64,000 nucleotides of DNA. It comes from Syngnathus acus. Its lineage: Eukaryota > Chordata > Actinopteri > Syngnathiformes > Syngnathidae. The notes below the pieces were generated by a model. It was not told the origin of the DNA. It did no database searches and was given only the letters and a program-made list of their open reading frames with translations. Below are positions 1 through 11,627 of this stretch, piece by piece; the first letter of the stretch is position 1, and every line of letters begins with the position of its first letter. Location: contig NC_051100.1 of assembly GCF_901709675.1 (NCBI RefSeq), positions 13,190,286-13,254,285 of the forward strand. Reading direction: 5' to 3'. A program made the translations under genes and the position numbers.

Positions 1-1298
1 GCCTTTTTACCCGTTCACAGGCTGCTTCTGGTGGGCCTGCTACCCAAGAAAAGCTTTTCCCAGTCGTCCTCCTGTGTGAAAGGCAGGAATTCAGAATGGG
101 GCCGCTTGCTAATTGATGCGACAGAAAAAGCCGTAATCTTACATACCGTCATCTTATTGCAGGATGAATGAAAAGCAGACACGGTTGTGGAAATAGCCCC
201 CCTCCCTAAGTTCTGTGTTATGTGGCCAGTCATTTTAGAGCAGTTTGACTCGTCTTTCAAGAATATTGTGTTCTGTAACAATATATTCGCCAATCCTACC
301 CGAAAACATCATCGATTCTCATTTTACCTGAACAAACAGTTTGTATTTTGATGTGTTTTTTTTTGCTCCCTAAGAAAGCAGGGGTCGAACATGGTTTTGT
401 TAAAGCTGTACTGATCTTAAATGCAAAGCAATACACCACCGCTGCCTACAGGGATCTACTGATCAATACATGGGTCACAAAACTGAATCTCTTAGACAAC
501 CTGGACAATGCCCTCTTCCACGCCTATCCAGACAAATATATTCATCGGTGGCAGTAAACGTTAGGATTCCAGTTAACGAATAGAAATGTCCACAGCAGTG
601 AATGGTTAAAGTATTTTTCTGTCTCATTTTTTTTTTTTACATTTACTTTGTAGTAGAATAAATATTTCTACCTTTGCCATAGATGTTTTTTTTTTTTTGC
701 ACTGATACATGTACCATTTACCTTTGGGTAGGTGTGTGAGTGAGGATTTTTGTACTGTCTGTGAAAGCTTTAGAAGCAACTCAAGTGTGTGTCTTGGTGG
801 TACTCCAGGAGGTGGAAACATGACGATGAGGACGAGGATGAGGAGGCTGTGTGTGTGTGTGGGGGGGGGGGGGATTGAGTGATAATGCACTCCACGTGTG
901 CTGACCTTTGTGCAAGCTAGTCAGTCAGCAAGAGTCCATTTGGGTTGCCGGCTGGTGCTCTTCAAGATGTCGCTCCAGATGAAAAAAACCGCATACGTAT
1001 GACACATTGGCGGTGTCTTTTTCACAGCGTTATCGCCCGCCGCCAGCGCGGACATGCCTTCCTCCTCCTCTCCTTCCTCGTCTTCTTCCTCCTGGGCGCC
1101 GTCGTTCATCACGTGAAGCAGCTGTCTGCCCTTTGAAATGACACCTGCCATCCATCATGCGTTGTATCTGGGCCACAAGTGCGCACAGCAAGTTGAAAGT
1201 CTGTCATAGGGAGACTTGTTTGCTCTTTGGTTATTTTGTTAGTTAGGTGGGCAGATTGGTAGTGGGATGTTGGTAGTTGGTTGGTTAGTTTATTCTAT
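1..1298. other. Non-coding flank, no gene seen
   Basis: No recognisable protein, RNA gene or complete transposon. It has short low-complexity runs: poly-T near 627-640 and 685-698, a TG run merging into a G run near 850-873, and CTC/TCC-rich sequence near 1060-1095. Short open frames here match nothing I know and have no coding-like composition. Confidence 0.6.
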
Positions 1299-1300
1299 TA

Positions 1301-2094
1301 CCGTATTTTCCATACTATAAGTCGCTTCCGAGTACAAGTCGCACCAGCCATAAAATGCATAATAAAGAAGAAAAAAAAACATATATATAAGTCGCACCAG
1401 AGTACAAGACGCATTTTTGGGGGTGACTGTATTTGACAAAATCCACCACCAAGAACAGACATGGATAGGCAATGATACGGTATGCTAGCGTTACATAAAC
1501 ATACGAGGAACTGAGAACGTGCCTGACATAACATATTAACAGTAAATAACTATAAAATAAATAACACATTTATCAAACCATCCGTGTCACTACAAATCAT
1601 TATATCCATCGAAATCTTCGTCCTTTGTGTAAACAACGCCGCTTTTGACCCCGGAAGTGCATGCGGCGCTGATGTCGGACTCGCGTCAGTTGCAGTAGAA
1701 AATATTCCACAGGCCTATATAACTATATATAAACTATATATCAAATAATTATAACAAATAACAATTTTATCGAACCATCCGCGTCACTCCAAATCATTGA
1801 ATCCTTCGAAATCTTCATCCTCTGTGTCACTCAAAAAAACCGCCACTGCTGACTCTGGAAGCACATGTGGCGTTGACGTCGGACTCGTCGTCAGTTGTGG
1901 TTCCAATTATTCCACAGGCCTAGTGCGCCCTCATGCGGTTTAAAGTGTAAATAACATGTGAAGTGGTCAACTATACAATAGTAAGTAAGTAATGTGTTAA
2001 TGATCAAGTAATAATGTGTTAATAATTTCACATATAAGTCGCACCCCCGGCCAAACTATGAAAAAAACTGCGACTTATAGTCCGGAAGATATGG
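1301..2094 (-). mobile_element. pogo-like non-autonomous DNA transposon (family 1)
   Basis: The termini are inverted: CCGTATTTTCC at the left, and TACCATATCTTCC is the complement of the right end. TA lies on both sides (1299-1300, 2095-2096), the target duplication expected of the Tc1/mariner superfamily. Subterminal ACTATAAGTCGC / GCGACTTATAGT blocks are inverted too. On the minus strand the interior can be read as an acidic tail resembling (D)EDFDGY, like the C-terminal end of fish pogo-type transposases. That tail segment plus flanking DNA is tandemly repeated about twice (about 1560-1730 and 1745-1925). No catalytic domain remains. Assignment to pogo is inference from the TA duplication and the tail. 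Confidence 0.7.
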
Positions 2095-2096
2095 TA

Positions 2097-5000
2097 TTTA
2101 CTATTCTAAAGAGTTTACAGGTCGATTTTGGTCCCCCAGAGAATAAATAGGAGCAATTTCTGCTAACCTTTTTTGTCTTGTCTATCCCCGATTTGTGGTA
2201 GAATGACAAGCCAGGAAGGTCAGAGGCCAACTGGGTTGGCAGTGAAAGAGAACAGTTGTGAGACTTGGTGGAGACATACTGGATCTAAAAGAAAATCTGG
2301 CAAACAGTGAGTCATTAGCAGAGCCTTAAATGGGGGTGCTGTGCCTGGCTGGCGATGAGAAACCGTGGCAACAAGATTGATCGCTGGCTTTGTTCGTGAC
2401 TGGATGTTGTTGGTTAGTCTGTTAGTTCATTTTTAAACAATAGGGTCGATTGGTTTATAGTTGCTTGGTTCTGTTGCATGAGTAGTATATCGGTAGGTTG
2501 GTTTATTGGTTAGGGTTAGTCAGTCAATAGGTTGGTAAAAAAAATATTTCTTAATTGATTGGCTGTCCATTATTTTTCCTTTCTTAAAGGTGTTTTAATT
2601 TGTCCGTAAGACTTACCCAGTGCAGTTGTTGTTGAAATAAGATGGAGACAAATGTGTGCATCTGAGCATTGGCATTGTCAGGACTGTGCTAATGGAGTGT
2701 AAAGAGACCACAGTGTTCCTTAGGCTGCTAAAAAAACAGAAGAAATAAAAGCAGCCTTTTACTTGTTCCGTCTCCTTCTATCATCATTCACGCTCCGTTG
2801 CAAAGCGTAGCTGTGCACGATGCATACTAACACCCACGACGATGCCAAGGCCACAGTGAACGTGACCCGCTTGCCCGCCTGATAGCGACATTCCAGCCAC
2901 GTTTGACACCTGATGTGCCATTAGCATAAAATGACTCCCCGCTTTTATTTGTACTCAAGCGAAGCTCAGCATATTTTTCTCGGGCTGGCTTCTCCTTCTA
3001 CAAAAGGAAGCAGGCGGGTAGCCAACACAAGGTTAGCTGATAGCTTTTAAAGCAACTGCAAATAAAAGTCTGTTCTGCTACATGAATGCAACAGCTTGTC
3101 GACAGCTTGATTGAAAAGAAAAAAAAAACATTGGATCGGGCCACCGGTGACATTGAACTAATGTCAGAGATGATTTAAAATAAATCAACACAAACTGCAG
3201 TCCCACACTTTGCTTGCTTTCTTGCTGACGTCGGCTAACCGGAGTCCAGATAAAGAGATTGCGCAGGTCATCTTTGGTTTTGCTTCAACTGCTCTTACGC
3301 CGGGAACTTTTTCATTTTCCTCAAGCAGGCTTACAGAAGTCGACCCGAACACAGTTATCACAAGCAGCTTTGAAAGGTGTTTTTGATAACAGTGAGACGA
3401 ACATTTGTGTTCAGAATGACACAAAAAGCTCAAAATGCACTATACCGTGCTCCTCGCTAAATCACGCGGCAGCGTTTGTAGCAATCTCGAAGATCATTTT
3501 TGCTGGGTTCATCCTGTCGAGAGTTACACTGCCACTTTTTGCACAACATCAAGCACATGTGGGTCCGCAACGGTCCCCACAATGAACGAGGCTTTCGTGT
3601 ATGACAGCACAACTTGAAGGCTGACTGTCCTCCTCATTTTGTTGCATTTTATTGCCACATAATTTGAAGGCATGCGAATCAATGCACTGGTGACGCATGT
3701 TTGTTAAATGCACTTAAGACTTGAATAGGCTTGAGTCACTCAAGGTTGCTGCGTTTAAAATAGCAGAAGTACCGACACACGCACCCGGGATTGCAAAATG
3801 TACCAAATGTACAGAATGTCTTTACATGACTTTTATTTTGTGAATTTCTACAAGATACCAGTTGAATTCCTATAAACTGTAGTATTTGCGCTGGTGGATA
3901 TTTGCTTTCGAGGGTGTGGCCCAGTGATCGACGCCGGGAGCTGCCGTCAAATTAGCCAGTTCGCTTACGAGTGTCCAGGTGTGAGTTATGGCTGGCTGAC
4001 AGCAGCTCTGTAAAATGCTCTCATTTTGACCGTTTGGCGGTAAACAGTTGAAGGTGCGTCGCCATCTGTGCCACCACCATGTTGCTATTCTGTTGCCCTC
4101 CGGCCCCTCTTTTGTTTTCGAGTCGCTTTGCAGTCTCCTAGGAGAGCGTTGGTGGGCGGAGCATCTGCTGGCGGTTAGCAGTTTTTTTCTATGCAGTAGC
4201 AAAAGAAGGAAGGCAACAAATTGTTGCTTTGCTCATCACAATTGCTTGTTCCTGTTTAGCCTTTGTGTCTGCCCGTCTGTGTTTTTTAAGAACAATTGAT
4301 GAGAACAATCTTTTGTGTCTTTCCGTCTTGGGGAGGTTGACCGTGCTTCATATTCTTCATGTTTTCCTTTGATCGGATAAATGCTTAAATTGCTCTCATG
4401 TGTCTTTCTGTTTCAGGAGGCACAATTTGGGGTTTTGTCTGCAAAACAGCAAGGGCATAACACTGCCTTAATTGCTCCAGTTTTTGTTTTCTATGAATGT
4501 GATGCAGTATCAGAAGCCTCCTCATAGCTCCAAATGTGGCTCACAAACAAGGCCCAACAATCGAGTACATATACTCATAAGTTGGGACTTTTGTAAGTCC
4601 AGGTACTGGTTCTGTTGTACTTAAAAATGTTTACTAATTCCAAAAATGATTTATCGTAAACAGGTGACAAGTGTAACACTTACTCGGATGTCTCACGTTC
4701 CATGTCAATTTTCTGTCAGTCAGTGAATTATTGACCCAGATTCTAGGCAGCTTTCCATCTTCTGGAGTCTTGCTCCAGCTCAAAGAACCCCTGGTGTTCA
4801 TGCAGCATAGCCGATAAGCACTCCAAGACATTCCCAGCTTTCGGAATGCGATGGCTTTGATGGACATATGTCAACAAAAAATGCATTGACATGGTGTGTT
4901 CTAAAGCTGTTGTAGTCATGCTCTGTATGTGTGGAATAAGCAATGGCAGAAGGTTGACGCAGATCCAGCAAACATATCTCAGGTGCTTGGGAGGCCGCTT

Positions 5001-8000
5001 TTGGCTCAGATCACTCCTCGTCATTTAATCAACGTTTTGGATTTCAACTGAAAGTCTTCTCATGGGCTTGGTGTTCAGTTGCCATGGTGGCACACGTAGG
5101 TGGACGTATACAATGGCAATGTGTCAACGGGAAATCTCATCGACAGTATGGAAGCATTTGTTTTGATATTTCACACGTCTTTGCACACGTTTTGCCAGGC
5201 CAATGAGATGACGAGTCGGACACATCCCAGGATTTACGCCAACTTTACATTTATCATCAAGCAAGGCCCAGCTGGGAATTGCTTTCTTTTATTGTTCTTC
5301 CAAAAGGTGGGATCTGACTAATTTTTGCTTCACACGAAAGAGCCCCGAAGCTCGCACATACTTGACTATGTTTTACACTTCATTTTACACTTTATACTTA
5401 ACATATTTTATGCTGATTTGTTTACAATGTACATTTAGGGTTTTTCGGGCGTCAGCAGAATTTCCCAATGTAGTGCACAGGTTCCTTTTGTGACTTTGTG
5501 AATCTTGCAACGAAGGGCAAACATAACTGAGTGCATAAAGACATGCATGCAAATAGAAAAGTAGCTAAGCTTGTAGCAGGTATGCGCGGTATAAATAGAA
5601 GATGGGAGCGTACTGTAGGGAGAGGTGAGGTCAGCGCGGAAGCAGCTGCAAGCAGGAGAGTGTTGCTGCTGCTTTTAACATCTTCAATTATTCCCTAAGG
5701 AGCAGATACCAGACAGCGTGTGGGCAGATCCCTGGAAATCCACTTGCTGTGGATGTTGCTGTACCATTGCTTGTATGGTGGGTAAAGGATCAACTGTTGG
5801 AGCTACTTTATAGGTTGGACTCTTTGAGGGAAGAACACCTGATTTTGATGAGACAACGGCCTGCTTTCCTTGGCTCGTTCTGAATGGCATAAGCCAATGA
5901 AAGAGGATTTTGCATATTCCAACAGCAGAATGTTCAACCAAACCGTCATTCAATCAAACAAAGGTTTGCCGTCTTAACGCTACGGTATCATGCCAAACAC
6001 CATATACGGGTTCACAAAAACAAGCTGGAGTGTCATTCCAAACAATTCAAGACAGACGAAGCAGCAACACGTACGTACAAACTGCGCTGTGGTAACTATT
6101 CAAAGTCACCTCTCGCTGCGGGGTGACGGATCTCAGTAGCAGACCTGTCGACTTCAACCTGAGACAAAATGGTGACGTAGAACGGGGCACAATAAAAAAA
6201 AAAAAAAAGAGCCTCCCGCCAAAGATAGAGCAGCAGGAGCAGCGGCAGTGAGCAAGGGTGGCAGGGGGAAGCGGCAGGTGGAAAAAAAGTGCTGAATAAA
6301 GAGAATGGCCTTGCTCCGCAGTGGTGGAGCTGATTAAGGAGGGTTGGATGCGGGTGAGGCCAAATACGGAAACAACAGGGAGAAAAGATGTGCATGCGGT
6401 GATCAAAAGAGGCAAAGCTAAAGAGCCCGAAGCCCCTCCAACATCTTGGAACATCTGTCTGCTGCTAAACAGCTGCAGCTTATCTGCTGACTACAGCACC
6501 CACCCACGGAAGTGTGTGTGTGAACCGTAATCAATGGCAAAGGAGATGGATGCATTTTCTTGAAGCAAAACGGACGATTGTTTTGAATGGACGCCACTAA
6601 AATTGAACTGGCTTGACTTGACCGGCATTTCCAGTGCAAAATTTCAGTACATAGAAGGAGAAATTATATGCATTTCCCTCACGATTAAAATAGTTCTCAG
6701 GTGTAGCTCAGATTTATGAGGCACAACGGCCCCCTTACAAAACAGGCTGAGCCCAGAGATAGACGGTGAACCAGGTCTTGTTCCTCGAGGACCAACATAC
6801 GTCACTGACAAGCTACGAAGGCACCCGCAAATCCTTTTTTGTGAATTGTGAAGAAAAAAGGCAAAGCACATGTCTCCTCAAAGTCGTTGCCTATTGCCCA
6901 GATTTGTACATGTTGGTGCAGAAAAGCTGAAGATGAAGAAGCCGTGAGCGTGACAGCGGGGGAAGGAAGGTGGGCTCCCGGCTCTTGTGTGCGCCGCACC
7001 AACTTGACAATATTTCTTCTTTATTTCTCACATTTGTCTGGGTGTGACAGTGTCTGCCTATTTGCATGCACGCGACGGCCGCCTGCAGTTTCCACTTGGA
7101 CTCCTCAATTTCGATTGTGATCCCCCCCCCCCTCGCATTTTCCCCAGAAGCATCTTCTTCTTTATCGCCCCCCATCATCCTCCAGCCGCACAACATTGAA
7201 ATCCGCTTTTCACCGTGTGTGTACTCGAGCAGCAGACAGAGACGCTTCGTACTGGTAACTGGGGAACACAAGAAAAATAGTGGAGGGTGAGTGCGGGGAA
7301 TAGCTAGGCTGGGAGGCTGGTGGGAGAAGGCTGTGAGACAAAGAGTAAATAAATAAATAAATAAATAAATAAATACAAAGACAAATAAATAAATACAAGC
7401 GAGGAAGCAGCGTGAGGAAAATAAGGGCGCATGCATACCCTTGTCTGCTCGGATTGATGCTCCACGCCGCTGGCTGCTTTTATCCACCGCATAAAGCTCC
7501 TCTCTCACACACAGGATAAGCCCAACATGTGATGCAAGGCATAAGCGTGACAGCAGTATGTTGCCGCGTTTTGCACCTTATATTTGTAACGTCAACATGC
7601 TTGAATACGTTTGGATGAAAACGGTCGCATCAAATAGCCTTAAAATTATTTATTCACAAAAATCTGATTGACGGTAAAGCCAATTGCTTCCCAGAATGCA
7701 TTGCGTGGCGCACTACATTTAAATAAACGACATGCATCCTTGCTTGTGCCAGTAGTTGAGTGTCACAACTGTCACATTTATTTGATCGTATATATGTAAC
7801 GCACTGATTTTTTTGAGCAAACTGACTTTTGTGACTGACTTATTCATATGAAACTTACATGCATACAAACGCAGGAATCTAAATGAGCATGAAATAATTG
7901 ATTGACATGGATACAGTTCACTTTGCAAAACTTTGTGCCGCCCTCCTTTGCCGTGATAGTGAAACGGCCCTGGTGTCGGGCATCCTGATGTCGGATGCGG

Positions 8001-10455
8001 TAGCAAGTAGCTGACACCTTGGTACAGGCCCGATGCCGATATCGGTACTCGCCCATCCCTACTATAAATGGTAAAATCCATGGAGTGACCAGCCATAGTT
8101 CATGTTCAACTGTTTCAAATGTGTCCCTTCTTGAATAAGTAGGTACCATCACTATTGTTGTCCAACAAAATGGGATCCGCTTCGTGCCCCTGGCCTCTTA
8201 TGAAACACACAATGAGCTGAGCTGTAAGTGTGCGTTTTAGTGTTATTCTCGTTATGAGTTTACAAAGCGATGGCGCAGGCAGGAAAAAAAGGCACAAAAG
8301 GCTCATCTTGATGTTGTCGCAGATACCGACGTTTGCCTCAATTCTGTGATCAAGTCGTCTTGTTAGGTCTCACCTCTTGCAGTGTCGTCTTTGCTCTCTC
8401 CCCAAATCAAGTCTTAATACAAAAGTAAAAACACTCTTTCTTTTAAAACAGGCTATTATTGGAGCCACCTGGAAAGAAATAAAAATACTGCAAGTGCTGG
8501 CAGAATCTTCTAGAAGGTTTTTGCTTCTTGACATGTCTTTCAAACAAGAGACTAACAAATGCAAATATCATGGGCAGGTTCTGCATTTGGTACCTTCGGT
8601 GGGGGCTTAGCCGACTTAATCTTCCTCTTAATACCCCCGATGTTTCATGAAGGCAGTTATGGAAAGGAATACGATACAAAAACACATTATAACAGCGCAC
8701 AACCATGCGGCTTGGATGTGAAACACAGGTGGATTTTTTTCCAAATATAACATACGGATGACAAGACACCAACAATAGGTTTGTTGTTGACGACCCTCGG
8801 AGAAGCACCCAAAAACACGGAAAAACTACAAAGCTGTCAATCAAGGTAGCACAAAATCAAAACACAGAAAGTTTGTTAGCATGCCAAGTCTGGCTTTACT
8901 TGCTAATTTAAAATGATTGTTTACGATGAATGCTTCGAACCAGTACTGCTCTCCTATCATCAGAACGTCTGTATTTCAGTTTAGCAGCTTGACATAAATG
9001 CAGAGCCAGTACCAAAAGTGTATTTTGCACATAGGATCATTTTTATAAAGTGTTTTGATGAAGACTGCTGCTTGAGTTAATCTAACATCACCTTTTAAAA
9101 CCGCATCAGCATGAAAACACAAACAGCTTGTGTCCTACAAACCACAATGTCAACATTTAACGCGCACAGCGACGTGATTTGGTCTCGTCAATAAAGTCAA
9201 AGTGTGTCCGGGATGTTTTGACGGTGGACAAACACCGAATGAAAGAGCGATGACGGACAAACGAGTTCACCATGTCGGACATGTTCAGTTGTAAATTTGT
9301 GCTCACCTGGGTTGTACTTTCTGCTGCTGTGCTTGGCTAAAGTTGCTGAGCTACTTCAAATAAGACTCAAAGATTTTTCTCGGCATTTGTGGCTGGCCGT
9401 TTGGTCGGTCGGTTGGTTCAGTCCCTCATTCAAGTTCTCAGTTTTCTCAGTTGGTTGTTTTTGTTAAAAATATTCTTGTGAGTCTTATGACAGGAAGATG
9501 AAATAAATGTTTCAAAGATTCCTGCTCGTTAGTGGAACAATTCCATTTGTTGGAACCTCGCCGTTGAAGCGCAATGATGAGGCATGATAGAGAATGGCAA
9601 GCCAAATCCAAAATGATGTTGGTGTATGTAAAAGAAAGGGTAAACTTGCCCAGGAAGAAGCTGGCTGGGATATGAATCACGGCTCCCGGGTGACGTAACT
9701 CCATCTCCGACTCCTCGGGCAGCGTGGAGATAAATATGGATTTATGTTTTGTTTTGGTGAATAAACAAACAAGCGGCATGATGTTTGTGGCTGCTGTCAT
9801 TCTCTTTTCACTTTTCTCACGACATAAAATCACACAGAATTGTAAAAAGATGACCTTGGGAAGGCCAAAATGCTAGCGTGCCATGAATGCTCACCGGGCT
9901 CTCGGGATGAGGCTTGTTTGTGGGGACCTGCTAGAACAGCAACTTTGCTTTGACTCTTTACTTCATCCTCCATCCGCCATGTGCCGTCATGCGGCGCTGT
10001 TTTTTTGTTGAGATATCATCTGATGTTTCCTCGGTGCTGGGAGGACGCTATCAGAGGCAAGCGGAGATGGAGAGCAGGTGTGTTGAGATGGAGATCGGCG
10101 CTATTGTGGCCTCTAGGCGGGGGCGGCCACGGATGACGGAGCAGATTAGGCCGAGCCTGCCGTGTTGCAAATGACTCCCTATCCGCCGTATCGTCACGTG
10201 GCCATTTTGCAGTGCTGTTACAATGTTTGCTGAGCATAAGCTGGCCCTCATATACACAGAGAGCCATGCCTTGATCATTATGCAACTGTCATTCATGCCA
10301 TGACCGTGCTTGTAATGCACATTATTCATATGTCGTCGATAAAATGAACCAAAACGCTTTTCTGGCCTCCCGATTTTACATTTTTTGATTGGAATGACAC
10401 TTCTTATGGTTCGCGTTAAAAGAACGTACAGTCAGGACATACTTACATACGAAAC
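2097..10455. other. Non-coding upstream flank, no gene seen
   Basis: About 8.3 kb with no convincing exon, RNA gene or complete transposon. It contains an AAAT microsatellite (7346-7397), C-runs near 7120-7130, and AT-rich unique-looking sequence. Open frames are short, often low in complexity, and occur on both strands over the same bases, as expected by chance. Confidence 0.5.
7346..7397. repeat. (AAAT)n microsatellite
   Basis: About eight AAAT units run without a break, then a short interruption (TACAAAGAC) and three more units. It is a simple tetranucleotide tract. Confidence 0.9.
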
Positions 10456-10457
10456 TA

Positions 10458-11625
10458 CCGTACTTTTCGGACTATTTTACTACTATAACTATTATACTTT
10501 TCTCAAATTTTGAACCCTGCGGCTTATAGTCCGGTGCGGGTTATTTATGAATTTTTTCCGTGATTTTTGTGATGACTTGATCACTTTTATACACTCGTAA
10601 AAAGTCTGTGGATCGCTGTTGTGCGGCACCGCTTTGCTGGGCGGAGGGATATGTGACACGGTCACTGGGGAGAAAAGTGGTGTGTTGATCGCATGTCCAT
10701 CCGCCAGGCAAATAGTGCTGTATAATTCACACAAAGAAGAGACAGAACGAGATCAAGACGGACATTACTGAAAGGAACCTTTTATACACAAATCGTCATT
10801 ATGGGGGACGAAAGAAATGCATATCCATTGTTGATGACATCGTGTTGCATCACCTTTTTCTTTCTTTATTTCCCAGTAACGTCTACTCTGGAGCTATACG
10901 TGTAGCTCGCTAGTTTAATGTAACTTAGCGCTTTGTGCATGAATAGAATTAGCATGAACAGACCCTCATCATAGAAAATGCTAGAAGAAATGCATAAAAG
11001 CGACAACGAAAGAGAGACTGAGAAAGTGTGTGGCGAAGGATATCTAACACTATTCCAATTGGACTCTGAGGAGGAAGACTTTGATGGTTTCAGTGCACAG
11101 GAGGAAGATGAAGACAGCTCTTTTACTGGCTTTTTTTTTACTTTTACTGGTATGTTTTTTTTACCAGCCCTGTTAGTGCTGTGTTACTGTGTTACAGCTG
11201 TGTTACCGCCGCGTCTCAGTGACTTTTACCGGTAGTTTTTTTTTAATCCAGCCCTATTAGTGCTGTGTTACTTCCGTGTTGCTGCGGTATTACTGCCGCC
11301 TCACAGGCAGTGTTTGGAAAGAAATGTTAAGGTATGTTATTAAAACTTTAAAAAGGCTTTCTGTGTACGGTCTTTCTTTGTAAATAACTCTCGTGCACAC
11401 TTCCGTGTTGCTGCGGTACTACTGCTGCGTCACAGGCGCCGTATAGAAAGACATGTTAAAGTATGTTATTAAAACTTTCTGTGTACTGTCTTTCTTTGTA
11501 TATAACTCGTGCGCACGTGCGGCTTATAGTCCGGTGCGGCTTATATAAGAAAAAAACTAAAATATCCCCAAATTGTAGCTGGTGCGGCTTATAGTCCGGT
11601 GCGTCTTATAGTCCGAAAATTACGG
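10458..11625 (+). mobile_element. pogo-like DNA transposon (family 2), plus copy
   Basis: It begins CCGTACTTTTCGGACTA and ends with the inverse, TAGTCCGAAAATTACGG, between TA dinucleotides (10456-10457, 11626-11627). The GGCTTATAGTCCGGTGCGG block recurs near both ends. The body at about 10560-10800 is the reverse complement of the body of the element at 14650-15156, so the two are copies of one family in opposite orientation. The right half holds a duplicated segment of about 130 bp (about 11265-11390 and 11400-11515) containing TTCCGTGTTGCTGCGGTA. An acidic-tail frame lies at 10978-11235. No transposase core is visible. Confidence 0.72.
10978..11235 (+). pseudogene. Acidic C-terminal remnant of a pogo-like transposase
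   Basis: An open frame of about 85 codons contains DSEEEDFDGF followed by further acidic residues and then low-complexity Phe/Thr sequence. Fish pogo-type transposases (DDE_1 with a CENP-B-like N terminus) commonly end in a similar acidic (S/T)DxEDEDFEGF tail. The match is short and from memory of the family, so I treat it as a tail remnant carried by a non-autonomous element. The upstream part (residues about 1-30) is not recognisable, and there is no DDE core. Confidence 0.35.
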
Positions 11626-11627
11626 TA

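Noticed and set aside
6891-7508. 205-codon frame on the minus strand
   Set aside because: Its middle is translated AAAT microsatellite (Tyr/Leu/Phe runs); no domain recognised.
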